37,125 nt of DNA from NCBI GenBank assembly GCA_903863845.1, contig CAIPDP010000040.1:1-37125 (forward strand), read 5' to 3'. The position numbers and the translations under genes are program-made. Under the pieces are notes generated by a model that did no database searches, was not told the origin of the DNA, and saw only the letters and a list, made by a program, of their open reading frames with translations. This document shows, in pieces, positions 16,440 through 24,390 of the stretch. The stretch is from an uncultured Mucilaginibacter sp. (lineage in GTDB: Bacteria; Bacteroidota; Bacteroidia; Sphingobacteriales; Sphingobacteriaceae). Position 1 is the first letter of the stretch. The number at the start of each line of letters is the position of its first letter.

Positions 16440-16834
16440 AAAATTAGCTTTAAGGTTTATTTTTTATCCCCTGGATCAGGAACAATTGCTTTAAATTTAA
16501 GTAAAAAAGAAAGGCCGGGGACTCTCGCAGTTACCGGCCTCTACATCTACCTATGAAAAACAGCCCTTTTTGGGGGTCTGTTACTGATAACCAAAACTTG
16601 TGCCATTTTGTGGAAAACCCATTTGCTGTGCAAAAAACTTAACAATTAATATATATATTAATTAATTGTGGAATAATTTTCCGAAAACTGTTGCTTTTTT
16701 TCCCACTTTTTTCCTCAAAGCCAATCGAATTCCCCAAACATTTCCCCAATTGTTGATATGTTCTGAATCAATTTTAGCAATCTGAAATATCTTTTTGCAT
16801 ATTTGGCTCCTGAAGATTTGATTATTTTAACTGA
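16440..16834. other. 395-bp intergenic region with hairpins, an AT-rich palindrome and DnaA-box-like sites
   Basis: From left to right: hairpin AGGCCGG/CCGGCCT (16512-16518 with 16534-16540, 15-nt loop); a 29-codon ATG frame (16553-16642) that starts just after it; a second small hairpin cagccc/gggtctg (about 16561-16580); 9-mers fitting TGTGNAWAA at 16609-16617 and 16627-16635 and a weaker TGTGGAATA at 16667-16675; and a perfect 20-bp AT palindrome at 16644-16663. It may be a structured RNA, a leader or a protein-binding region. The short frame has no clear family and is not called as a gene. Confidence 0.45.
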
Positions 16835-17395
16835 ATGGAAAGCCCCGAACTATTTATTGAAGCATTGATTTTTTCATCAGAACAAAGCATCAGGATAGAG
16901 GAAATTATTTTTTGCCTTCAATCGGTTTTTGAACGGGATTTTGGCAGAGACGAAGTTGTTGCCTGCATCGCAAGCATCGAAAAAAAATATAGAGAGGGTA
17001 ACCTGGCGATCGAGCTGGTCAATGTAGCAAACGGCTACCAGTTCCTAACCAAAAAGGATTTTCATCCGATCATCAACTTACTGCAGATACAGCGTTCGAA
17101 AAAGAAATTAAGTCCGGCATCACTCGAGACACTGGCGATAATTGCTTATAAACAACCAGTGACCAAATTAGAAATTGAGCAGATCAGGGGTGTTAACAGC
17201 GAGTATTCTATCCAAAAATTACTCGAAAAAGAATTGATCACCATTTCTGGCAAATCAGAAGGTGTTGGCAGGCCAATTTTGTATAGTCCGAGTCAGCAAT
17301 TTATGGATTATTTTGGCATCAATAGCCTCAGTGATCTGCCTCAAATAAAAGACTTCCAGGATACTTCCTCATCAATCGGCGAGCAATCAGAATAA
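16835..17395 (+). CDS. scpB: Segregation and condensation protein B (ScpB)
   Basis: Winged-helix subunit of the SMC-ScpAB condensin that organises and segregates the chromosome; it dimerises and binds ScpA. 186 residues. Family signatures: an N-terminal IEALIFSSEQSI, GYQFLTKKDF, the second winged helix LSPASLETLAIIAYKQPVTK with LEIEQIRGVNSE, then ISGKSEGVGRPILYSPS and an FMDYFGINSLSDLP C-terminus. scpA and smc are not in the window. The weak motif CATATTTG (16797-16804) upstream is one base off the -7 consensus. Confidence 0.95.
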   Translation: MESPELFIEALIFSSEQSIRIEEIIFCLQSVFERDFGRDEVVACIASIEKKYREGNLAIELVNVANGYQFLTKKDFHPIINLLQIQRSKKKLSPASLETLAIIAYKQPVTKLEIEQIRGVNSEYSIQKLLEKELITISGKSEGVGRPILYSPSQQFMDYFGINSLSDLPQIKDFQDTSSSIGEQSE

Positions 17396-17522
17396 TTTTT
17401 AATTGTATTTTCTTTGAAACCGATTTTAATTATTTTTGAATAGCAAAAGCAAAACGCATAGCAACAGCATTGAATTGACTCTAATTAAATACCCTATACT
17501 GACTAAACAATAAATCATCGAA

Positions 17523-17720
17523 ATGGAAACGCCGAAGAAACCAGCTAAGAACGATACAAGTGCAAAAAGCACTGGCGCAAAAAAAGATGAAACGCCTGCT
17601 GATATTCCTGCAAAAAAACGCGTTGTAGACGACGATGATGACGAGGATTTTGATATACCCCTTGATGACCTGGGGCGTTATGAAAGCTTCGATAATTATG
17701 ATGATGACGACGATTTTTAA
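17523..17720 (+). CDS. Small highly acidic protein of unknown function
   Basis: 65 residues in two parts: a Lys/Ala/Thr-rich N-terminus (METPKKPAKNDTSAKSTG) and an acidic C-terminus with two Asp runs (VVDDDDDEDFDIPLDDL and NYDDDDDF). It is likely disordered. No signal peptide, membrane helix or known domain. A terminator follows and a 127-bp gap separates it from scpB. The charge split suggests binding to a basic protein or cations, but that is inference. The clear start and terminator support a real gene. Confidence 0.62.
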   Translation: METPKKPAKNDTSAKSTGAKKDETPADIPAKKRVVDDDDDEDFDIPLDDLGRYESFDNYDDDDDF

Positions 17721-17753
17721 TTGAAAAACCGATATCTTAAATTAATAACATAG

Positions 17754-17784
17754 AAAAGCATCCGGCATTTGCGGATGCTTTTTT
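17754..17784 (+). terminator. Terminator after the acidic protein gene
   Basis: An 11-bp stem, AAAAGCATCCG (17754-17764) with CGGATGCTTTT (17772-17782), has a 7-nt loop and continues into a T run. It lies 20 bp ahead of the next gene, which must have its own promoter inside or after the T run. Confidence 0.88.
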
Positions 17785-17803
17785 TATATTTAAACTGAAA
17801 CTC

Positions 17804-18925
17804 ATGAAAATTACCGAGGTAAACGATAAACGTAAAGCCCAGACATTTTTGAACGTTGCCCGGATATTATACCGAAACGACCCTAACTGGATCTGCCCGC
17901 TGGATATCGATATTGAAGCTGTTTTTAACCCGGCTAAGAATAGTTTCCACCAACATGGTGAGGCCATCCGCTGGATATTAACCGATGATCAAAACAAACC
18001 GATAGGCCGTATCGCCGCGTTTGTGAATGAAAAGAAAGCTTACCAGTACGAGCAACCTACAGGCGGGATGGGTTTTTTTGAATGTATTGATCAACAGAAC
18101 GCTGCTTTTTTATTGTTTGATACTGCGAAAGCCTGGCTTAAAGCAAAAGGAATGGCAGCAATGGATGGCCCTATTAATTTTGGTGAGAATGATAATTTTT
18201 GGGGACTCCTGGCCGAAGGGTTCGTTCCGCCATCCTATGGTATGAATTATAACCCGCCATATTATAAAAAATTCTTTGACGAATATGGCTTTGTAACTCT
18301 ATATGAACAAATAACCAATCATGTTGATATCATCAAACCCTTCCCGGAGCGGTTCAGGAAGATCGCGGCCTGGGTATCACAAAAACCTGGGTATGAGTTC
18401 AGGCATTTTGAATCGGCAAAAATTGATCGATACGCGGCAGATTTTATTGAAATATACAATGATGCCTGGCGCGATTTTGAAAACTTTGTGCCCATAAGCC
18501 ATGCTACAATACTCGAAAGCTTCCGCATGATGAAGCCTATCATGGACGAGAACCTGATCTGGTTTGCCTATGTCAACGGAGAGCCTGCTTCATTCGTGGT
18601 TATATTACCAGACGCAAACCAGATATTCAAACATATCAATGGCAAACTAAACCTACTCGGGAAGTTGAAATTCCTTTACTACCGTTGGCGTGGTGTGCAC
18701 CGTATGCGGGCAGTTGTTATGGGTACCAAACAAAAATTTCAGAAACACGGGCTTGAGTCGGGTTTGTTTATTAAACTGGGCGAATATGCCCTTCCACTCA
18801 ATCAATATTCTGAACTGGAGCTATCGTGGGTCGGCGATTTTAATGATAAAATGATCGCTTTACACCATAGCATGGGCGGGGTGTTTGGCAAAAAGCACCT
18901 GACATTAAGGTATAAATTTCAATAG
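17804..18925 (+). CDS. GNAT-like N-acyltransferase family protein
   Basis: 373 residues, soluble. The N-terminal part (FLNVARILYRNDPNWICPLD, then PIGRIAAFVNE, GFFECIDQQNAAFLLFDTAKAWL and KGMAAMDGPINFG) is typical of large Bacteroidota proteins annotated as GNAT-like; it resembles the first strands and CoA-side helix of a GNAT fold. The C-terminal half repeats such a layout, with a substrate side (WFAYVNGEPASFVVILPD), a basic patch (YYRWRGVHRMRAVVMGT) and ELSWVGDFNDKMIALHHSMGG near the end. The acyl donor and substrate are unknown. TATATTTA (about 17785) is one base off the -7 motif. It stands alone. Confidence 0.7.
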   Translation: MKITEVNDKRKAQTFLNVARILYRNDPNWICPLDIDIEAVFNPAKNSFHQHGEAIRWILTDDQNKPIGRIAAFVNEKKAYQYEQPTGGMGFFECIDQQNAAFLLFDTAKAWLKAKGMAAMDGPINFGENDNFWGLLAEGFVPPSYGMNYNPPYYKKFFDEYGFVTLYEQITNHVDIIKPFPERFRKIAAWVSQKPGYEFRHFESAKIDRYAADFIEIYNDAWRDFENFVPISHATILESFRMMKPIMDENLIWFAYVNGEPASFVVILPDANQIFKHINGKLNLLGKLKFLYYRWRGVHRMRAVVMGTKQKFQKHGLESGLFIKLGEYALPLNQYSELELSWVGDFNDKMIALHHSMGGVFGKKHLTLRYKFQ

Positions 18926-18948
18926 GCAGGGGAAGTAAATCGTGGAAT

Positions 18949-19290
18949 TCAGGCAGTAACTTTGGTGTGGCGCAACTCTTCGAAAAGCTCAATAACTTTC
19001 TTTTGCAAGTCAATTACTTCAGCTTCGCGGTCAAGCAATTTTTTATTGACCGTTTCGAGTTCATTGATAAATTTCTGATCCTGTTCTGAATCGCTGAAGG
19101 TAAGCAACTGCACAACGGTCATATCAAATAACACAGCAATTTGTTCCAGCCTCGATAAATTAATATCGGTTATTCCAGTTTCGATCTTGGAAAATGCCGG
19201 GATCGAGATGTCGAGCTTTTTTGCGACGTCTTCCTGACTCCATCCTTTTTGATGGCGAAGTAACCTGATTTTTTTACCTAGTGCTTTCAT
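18949..19290 (-). CDS. XRE-family transcriptional regulator with C-terminal coiled coil
   Basis: 113 residues. Residues 4-62 are a Cro/CI-type helix-turn-helix (LGKKIRLLRHQKGWSQEDVA, KKLDISIPAFSKIETG, INLSRLEQIAVLFDMTVVQL). Residues 70-108 are highly charged with leucine/isoleucine spacing (INELETVNKKLLDREAEVID, LQKKVIELFEEL) and should form a dimerising coiled coil. No sensor domain is present. A palindrome 12 bp before its start is a candidate autoregulatory operator. Its targets are unknown; it is convergent with the GNAT-like gene and downstream of mpl on the same strand (83-bp gap). Confidence 0.88.
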   Translation of the reverse strand: MKALGKKIRLLRHQKGWSQEDVAKKLDISIPAFSKIETGITDINLSRLEQIAVLFDMTVVQLLTFSDSEQDQKFINELETVNKKLLDREAEVIDLQKKVIELFEELRHTKVTA

Positions 19291-19302
19291 TTCTCTTTTT
19301 TA

Positions 19303-19321
19303 CTGAGATAAGGTTTCTCAG
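19303..19321. promoter_or_regulatory. Candidate operator upstream of the XRE regulator
   Basis: CTGAGA (19303-19308) and TCTCAG (19316-19321) form a 6-bp inverted repeat with a 7-bp spacer, 12 bp before the regulator's ATG. Size and place suit a Cro/CI-type dimer site. Confidence 0.4.
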
Positions 19322-19373
19322 AAGTTAATAAAGTTACAAAAAATATCAAATACAAGAATATTATTTATAATTT

Positions 19374-20729
19374 TTATAATATCTTTCCTGCAAGGGTTTT
19401 CAGATCTAAACCACCGAAGTTTCCTGAGCTCATCATCAATAAATTTTTCTGATCATAGTTGATTCCCGAAAGGTAATTTTCTAAATCTGAGGGGTCGTTA
19501 AAAAACAAGATATCCTCTCTGCCAAACGCAATTTTAACGATTTCAGCACCGTATGGCAACATTTTCTTCTGTTCGAACGTTTTCTTGTCGATAAAGACAA
19601 CTGCAGTATCTGCCTCATCCATGGTGCCGGCATATTGATCCAGAAACTCTTTATTCAAACTGCTAAAAGTATGTAACTCAATACAAGCCAGCAGCTTTCT
19701 GATCGGGAATTGAAGTTTAACGGCAGCAATTGTTGCCTTCAATTTGGATGGGGCATGCGCAAAATCCTTAAAAAAGCTCGTGTTTTCATTCCTGGCAACC
19801 AGCTCGAGGCGACGTGCAGCACCTTTAAAACTCACTATGCTATTGTAAAAATCGGAGGCAACGATACCCAGATTTTCACATACCAGGCGGGCGGCTTCAA
19901 GGTTCAAAAGATTATGTTCACCAAATACCTGCAATGGATATTCAACATCACCAGCTATAATATATGTAATACCGTTATTAATATAATAAGCTGGCAGATC
20001 ATAAGGTATTTTTTGAACGTTTGACTTATCGTTAGTAACTACATCAGCCACAATACTATCTGATTCGGAATATATCAGTACTCCACTGGGTACGATTGTT
20101 TCGATAAACAAACTAAACTGATTGACATAATTTTCGAACGTTGGAAATACGTTGATATGATCCCAGGCAATGCCACTGATGACCCCAATGTTGGCATGAT
20201 ACAGATGAAATTTTGGACGCCTGTCAATTGCTGATGAAAGATACTCATCGCCTTCAATAACGATAACCGGTGCCGTATCGCTTAACCTGACCATATTGTC
20301 AAATCCTTCAAGCTGGGCACCAACCAGGTAATCAAAATCTTTACCTGTCTCCTTTAAAACATGCAGGATCATCGAAGTAATCGTAGTTTTACCATGGCTC
20401 CCCCCTATTACTACCCGCAACTTATTTTTTGAGTATTCATAAATATATTCGGGGTATGAATATATTTTCAAACCAAGTTCTATCGCTTTCAGCAATTCAG
20501 GGTTGTCGGCACGGGCATGCATCCCCAAAATGATCGCGTCGATACCAGGTACGATCTTTTCCGGGAACCAGCCTTCTTTTTCGGGAAGTAGGCCATTAGC
20601 CGCTAGTCGTGATACCGAGGGTTCAAAAAACATATCATCTGAACCACTGATATCCCAACCCTTTTTTGCAAGAGCAATAGCAAGGTTGTGCATGGCACTA
20701 CCACCTACTGCAATAAAATGAATTCTCAT
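19374..20729 (-). CDS. mpl: UDP-N-acetylmuramate:tripeptide ligase (Mpl-type Mur ligase)
   Basis: Murein-recycling enzyme that joins the L-Ala-gamma-D-Glu-mesoDAP tripeptide to UDP-MurNAc using ATP. 451 residues. N-terminal Rossmann-like MurC/Mpl domain (FIAVGGSAMHNLAIALAKKG, then GSDD), ATP P-loop GGSHGKTT (109-116), central VIEGDEYLSSAIDRRPKF and AWDHINVFPTFENY, then the C-terminal domain with FGEHNLLNLEAA, FKGAARRLE and DFAHAPSKLKATI. AHAP in place of the AHHPT of typical MurC, and the overall length, favour Mpl over MurC. A MurC assignment cannot be fully excluded without alignment. It is a cytoplasmic cell-wall enzyme. Confidence 0.88.
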   Translation of the reverse strand: MRIHFIAVGGSAMHNLAIALAKKGWDISGSDDMFFEPSVSRLAANGLLPEKEGWFPEKIVPGIDAIILGMHARADNPELLKAIELGLKIYSYPEYIYEYSKNKLRVVIGGSHGKTTITSMILHVLKETGKDFDYLVGAQLEGFDNMVRLSDTAPVIVIEGDEYLSSAIDRRPKFHLYHANIGVISGIAWDHINVFPTFENYVNQFSLFIETIVPSGVLIYSESDSIVADVVTNDKSNVQKIPYDLPAYYINNGITYIIAGDVEYPLQVFGEHNLLNLEAARLVCENLGIVASDFYNSIVSFKGAARRLELVARNENTSFFKDFAHAPSKLKATIAAVKLQFPIRKLLACIELHTFSSLNKEFLDQYAGTMDEADTAVVFIDKKTFEQKKMLPYGAEIVKIAFGREDILFFNDPSDLENYLSGINYDQKNLLMMSSGNFGGLDLKTLAGKIL

Positions 20730-20861
20730 CAGGTTTTAAATTGGCGCAAAACAGAAAATAAAGGTCTAAAAAAGCCAATTACAAATACATTGGCGTCTTC
20801 AACATTAAAGCATTATTCAATTAAAACAGGCCGGGATGCTTCGCTATCGGGACCAGATTCT

Positions 20862-21701
20862 TTACAACTTTACAAATTTAGCTGCAACCCAATCCTTTGC
20901 TTTATGATGATCGAAATAAGTGAGGTTATAATGCGCAGCCTCAATTTTGATCACTTCAAGGTCAGGACGCTCATAAAACCCGCTCAGGTATAGTTCGCCG
21001 CCCGATTTCAGCACCCAGGCATAACGGTCAATTTGGTCGAGCAGTATATTCCGATTGATATTGGCAAGAATTATATCATATTGTTCAATTGGAATAGCCT
21101 CTTTTGATCCGCAAAACATTCTAATATGTTGGCAATTATTGAGGCGGGCATTTTCCAGGGTACTATCATAACATGCCAGGTCATTGTCGACCGCTACAAT
21201 ATCTGTTGCTCCTAATTTTTCAGCAAGTATTGCCAGTATACCTGTGCCGCAGCCCATATCTAACACTTTTTTGCCGTTAAAATCAGTATCCAGCATTGAT
21301 CCCATCATCATCGATGTGGTTTCATGATGTCCGGTTCCGAATGCCATCTTAGGGTCGATAACGATCTCAAAAGGAAATTCGGGTTTAGGTTGGTGAAAAG
21401 TCGCTCTCACCCAAACCTTGTTCCTTATTTGTATAGGTTCAAAATTACTTTCCCAAACCTCGTTCCAATTTTGCTGGGGTATAAGGTTAAAATCGTAGCT
21501 AAAGGTAAATTGCTCCCTATAGGCAGCAAGCTTTTCATCCAGCAACTGCTTATCAAAAACTGATTCAGCTATAAAGGCCTTAAATCCAAATTCTGCTTCT
21601 TCAAAAGTGTCGAAACCAATATCAGCCAATTCATTGATCAGCAGGTCTTGTTGGAAATCGGCTGCATCTATAAGAGTAAAATGCAATTCTAAATAATTCA
21701 T
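20862..21701 (-). CDS. prmA: Ribosomal protein L11 methyltransferase (PrmA)
   Basis: SAM-dependent trimethylation of ribosomal protein L11. 279 residues: an N-terminal substrate-recognition domain (1-75), then a class I methyltransferase with DPKMAFGTGHHETT (116-129), motif I VLDMGCGTG (146-154), VAVDNDLACYDSTLENARLN and ILANINRNILL, the Asn-containing catalytic loop of PrmA. The ATG at 21701 overlaps the stop of the upstream membrane-protein gene by 4 bp, so the two are coupled. It ends 132 bp from mpl. Confidence 0.95.
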   Translation of the reverse strand: MNYLELHFTLIDAADFQQDLLINELADIGFDTFEEAEFGFKAFIAESVFDKQLLDEKLAAYREQFTFSYDFNLIPQQNWNEVWESNFEPIQIRNKVWVRATFHQPKPEFPFEIVIDPKMAFGTGHHETTSMMMGSMLDTDFNGKKVLDMGCGTGILAILAEKLGATDIVAVDNDLACYDSTLENARLNNCQHIRMFCGSKEAIPIEQYDIILANINRNILLDQIDRYAWVLKSGGELYLSGFYERPDLEVIKIEAAHYNLTYFDHHKAKDWVAAKFVKL

Positions 21702-22165
21702 ATTTCTGGTTTTTCTGCGGTTTTACTAGCTGTTTGCTTAAATTTATTCTCCAGCAAATGTGTGATAGCGATATTTATTATCCAATAGATCACTTGCACC
21801 CCTGTCAAAAAAAGGCAGAGTTTATACAGGTGTTTTCCGGATACTTCATCCCAAATGGCATAAGCTACCAACGATCCTAAGATAAAACAGAGGAAACAAC
21901 AGCCGATAAAGGCGAACCATTTTATCCGATCAGAACCATGGGCCACTTTGTTCCAGATCGGGATAAACAAAAGTAGCTGGGTCAAAATCCCGGTCACAAA
22001 TATCAGAGGGAACAAGTAGCGGTAGAACGACATAAAGCTCTGAAGCTTACCATCACCCATCGAATCGATCCGGAGTGTAAAATAATAAGGGCTGTAACGC
22101 ACAGCAATAAAATACAGCAAAAATGCAACAGACGGCGGTACAAATATTTTAAGCAGCCTTTTCAT
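21698..22165 (-). CDS. Four-helix membrane protein of unknown function
   Basis: 155 residues with four predicted membrane helices (about 7-24, 47-70, 83-104, 114-135) and a hydrophilic Lys/Thr-rich C-terminus (LENKFKQTASKTAEKPEI). Short loops suggest a small integral inner-membrane protein. It overlaps prmA by 4 bp. I recognise no family. Co-transcription with a ribosomal modification gene may be incidental. Confidence 0.7.
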   Translation of the reverse strand: MKRLLKIFVPPSVAFLLYFIAVRYSPYYFTLRIDSMGDGKLQSFMSFYRYLFPLIFVTGILTQLLLFIPIWNKVAHGSDRIKWFAFIGCCFLCFILGSLVAYAIWDEVSGKHLYKLCLFLTGVQVIYWIINIAITHLLENKFKQTASKTAEKPEI

Positions 22166-22266
22166 CTGCGTTGCTGATTTGCCACAATCGTTTGTAATTT
22201 CAATTTTGCGTTATCTTAGTATCCTAAACTAATTGCTGTATAAGCTGCCGGTATCTGGCAAGCCTA

Positions 22267-23031
22267 TCAATTAAATACTCTGGCAATATCCACAAAATCG
22301 CGCGATTTTAACGAGGCTCCACCGATAAGGCCGCCATCAATATCCGCCTGGCTAAATAGTTCGGCTGCATTTTTTGGATTGCAACTGCCACCGTAAAGGA
22401 TAGTCGTACTATCTGCGATACTCTGGCCATATTTTGCAGCGATCTCGTTACGAATGAAAACATGGATCTCCTGTGCCTGCGCCGAGCTGGCAGTAACGCC
22501 GGTACCAATAGCCCATACAGGCTCATAAGCGATCACTAATTTGGCAAATTCCGATGCATCAAGATGAAAAATGCCTTCTGACAATTGTTTTTTGATCACA
22601 TCAAAATGAATCCCGGTTTCACGTTCCTGCAAGGTTTCGCCGATACAAAAAATTGGCAGCAATGCATGCTTTAACGTGATATCAACTTTTTTCGCAAGCA
22701 ACTCGTTGCTTTCTCCAAAATATTGCCTGCGTTCTGAGTGGCCCAGGATCACATATTCAGCGCCAACAGAACGTATCATTTTAGCTGAGATCTCGCCTGT
22801 AAAAGCTCCGGATTCCGCCTGGTGGGCATTTTGAGCACCAACCGACACTTTTGTGCTTGATTTGCCTAAGGCAACAAGACTGTGCAGGTGGATAAACGGG
22901 CTGCACACAATTACATGTTGCTGACCGGTTATTTCATCATTTACCATATTAACTACTTCAGAAAATAAGGTCAGACCTTCTTCATAGTCTAAATTCATTT
23001 TCCAGTTTCCGGCAACAATTTTCTTTCTCAT
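22267..23031 (-). CDS. tpiA: Triosephosphate isomerase (TpiA)
   Basis: Glycolytic interconversion of DHAP and glyceraldehyde-3-phosphate. 254 residues, complete TIM barrel. Active-site residues visible: Lys11 (NWKMN), His98 (ILGHSERR) and Glu170 (AYEPVWAIGTG), plus the phosphate loop ILYGGSCNPKNAAEL and the final GGASL. Its upstream gap to the GlmU-like gene is filled by a 9-bp tandem repeat, so its leader is unusual. Confidence 0.97.
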   Translation of the reverse strand: MRKKIVAGNWKMNLDYEEGLTLFSEVVNMVNDEITGQQHVIVCSPFIHLHSLVALGKSSTKVSVGAQNAHQAESGAFTGEISAKMIRSVGAEYVILGHSERRQYFGESNELLAKKVDITLKHALLPIFCIGETLQERETGIHFDVIKKQLSEGIFHLDASEFAKLVIAYEPVWAIGTGVTASSAQAQEIHVFIRNEIAAKYGQSIADSTTILYGGSCNPKNAAELFSQADIDGGLIGGASLKSRDFVDIARVFN

Positions 23032-23040
23032 TTTTTGTTG

Positions 23041-23121
23041 GTTATATTGGTTGTATTAGTTTTATTAGTTGTATTGGTTGTATTGGTTGTATTGGTTGTA
23101 TTGGTTGTATTAGCTGTATTA
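23041..23121. repeat. 9-bp tandem repeat upstream of tpiA
   Basis: Nine consecutive copies of a 9-mer with consensus gttgtattR. Copies at 23068-23103 (four) are identical; the outer ones differ by one or two bases. A degenerate tenth copy (attgtggtg) follows at 23122-23130. The repeat fills most of the 108-bp gap between the GlmU-like stop (23140) and the tpiA start (23031). On the tpiA strand it reads CAATACAAC. Confidence 0.93.
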
Positions 23122-23139
23122 ATTGTGGTGATTTTGTTT

Positions 23140-24324
23140 TTAGAATCTCCTGTAAGATTCAGTTAAATCGAATACGGCTTTCAGGATATGCTGTTCGGTT
23201 TCGTCAAATAATCTGTGCTCACGACGTTCAAATACTTTTTCTGTTGTTTCAAACATCTTTTTCAATGTATAGGTTTCATAACCCTGAGCGCCACCCCATG
23301 AAAAATCGGGGATAAAATTGCGGGGGAAACCTGCACCAAAAATATTGGCTCCGACACCAACTACAGTACCGGTATTAAACATCGTGTTGATGGCACATTT
23401 GGCATGATCGGCCATGATCAATCCGCAGAATTGTAATCCTGTGCGGCGAAACCGTTCAAGTCCATAATCCCACAATTTTACTTCAGCATAGTTATTCTTC
23501 AGGTTCGAGTTATTGCTGTCGGCACCTATATTACACCACTCGCCCATTACCGAATTACCCAGATAGCCTTCATGGCCTTTGGATGAGTAGCCCCATATCA
23601 CGGCATTATTGAGTTCGCCGCCGACCCGTGAAAAAGGCCCTACAGTTGTGGCACCATATATCTTCGCCCCCATCTTCACCTGCGAATTATGACAAAGCGC
23701 AAAACCACCACGAATATGCGTTCCTTCCCAAACCTCGGTCTCTTTGCCAAGATAAATAGGCCCCCTTGTGGTATTAAAAGTTGAACAATCTGCAATAGCA
23801 CCTTCTTCGGCAAAAAAGTCATCACCAATGATAACATTGCTGCTATTGATAGTGCTACTTGTGCGGCCGGTGGTAAGCAATTTAAAATCCCTACGAAGTT
23901 CGGTATCGTTGTTTTTAAAAATATCTTCAGGATAGGTGATCACTACCGGTGAGCCTTTGTATTCGACGAAGTTGTCGAACTGGGCTTTTGGATCGAAATT
24001 TTTTGCACCGCTTTCTGAAAGTTTTACGGCAATAAGTTTCCCACCGAAAATTAATGGCTGTTCGCCACCCAGCGCATAAATAGCCTCCAGTAATTGCTCA
24101 TCAGGGCAAACTGAACCGTTGATGAACAAATTTTTCTCTTCAGGCTTTAAAGGGAATTTCTCACTTAAATAGCTTTGCGTATGCCAGGAAAAGTCGAGCT
24201 CGATGTTCTTTGCCCATTTTTCGGCGATCGTCAATATACCTATGCGGAGGTCGCCCACAGGGCGTGTAAAGGTTAAAGGCAGAAGAGTTTGGTGAGCGTT
24301 ATCGTCAAAAAGGATAATAGCCAT
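23140..24324 (-). CDS. GlmU-like sugar-1-phosphate nucleotidyltransferase (Bacteroidota-type)
   Basis: 394 residues. The N-terminal part (MAIILFDDNAHQTLLPLTFT followed by RPVGDLRIGILTIAEKW) replaces the normal GlmU pyrophosphorylase start. A left-handed beta-helix of hexapeptide repeats follows (about 160-330; IYLGKETEVWEGTHIRG, VKMGAKIYGATTVGPFSRVGG). This is the layout of the alternative Bacteroidota GlmU-like family, thought to make or acetylate an amino-sugar-1-phosphate for UDP-GlcNAc. The catalytic role is family inference. Its ATG follows a perfect -7 motif by 4 nt, which lies in the T-tract of the rpmE terminator. tpiA follows on the same strand after the 9-bp repeat. Confidence 0.83.
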   Translation of the reverse strand: MAIILFDDNAHQTLLPLTFTRPVGDLRIGILTIAEKWAKNIELDFSWHTQSYLSEKFPLKPEEKNLFINGSVCPDEQLLEAIYALGGEQPLIFGGKLIAVKLSESGAKNFDPKAQFDNFVEYKGSPVVITYPEDIFKNNDTELRRDFKLLTTGRTSSTINSSNVIIGDDFFAEEGAIADCSTFNTTRGPIYLGKETEVWEGTHIRGGFALCHNSQVKMGAKIYGATTVGPFSRVGGELNNAVIWGYSSKGHEGYLGNSVMGEWCNIGADSNNSNLKNNYAEVKLWDYGLERFRRTGLQFCGLIMADHAKCAINTMFNTGTVVGVGANIFGAGFPRNFIPDFSWGGAQGYETYTLKKMFETTEKVFERREHRLFDETEQHILKAVFDLTESYRRF

Positions 24325-24328
24325 GGTA

Positions 24329-24336
24329 CAAAAATA
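24329..24336 (-). promoter_or_regulatory. Bacteroidota -7 motif before the GlmU-like gene
   Basis: Read on the minus strand this is TATTTTTG, a perfect TAnnTTTG, ending 4 nt before the ATG at 24324. It falls inside the T-run of the rpmE terminator, so it may match partly by chance. Confidence 0.35.
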
Positions 24337-24342
24337 AAAAAA

Positions 24343-24364
24343 GTCCCCCGTTGTATCGGGAGAC
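24343..24364 (-). terminator. Terminator of rpmE
   Basis: On the minus strand GTCTCCCG pairs with CGGGGGAC (one T-G pair) around a 6-nt loop and runs into a T-rich tract (24330-24342). It lies 26 bp after the rpmE stop and ends right at the next gene's start region. Confidence 0.85.
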
Positions 24365-24390
24365 CTTCAAATAATTTATCAACGAACCAA

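Noticed and set aside
16553..16642. 29-codon plus-strand frame starting after the hairpin
   Set aside because: Too short to support as a gene; kept only as part of the intergenic description because it might be a leader.
20840..20861. GATAGC/GCATC-like small hairpin between mpl and prmA
   Set aside because: Short and imperfect, with no T-tract; could be a fragment of an interspersed repeat but the evidence is too thin.
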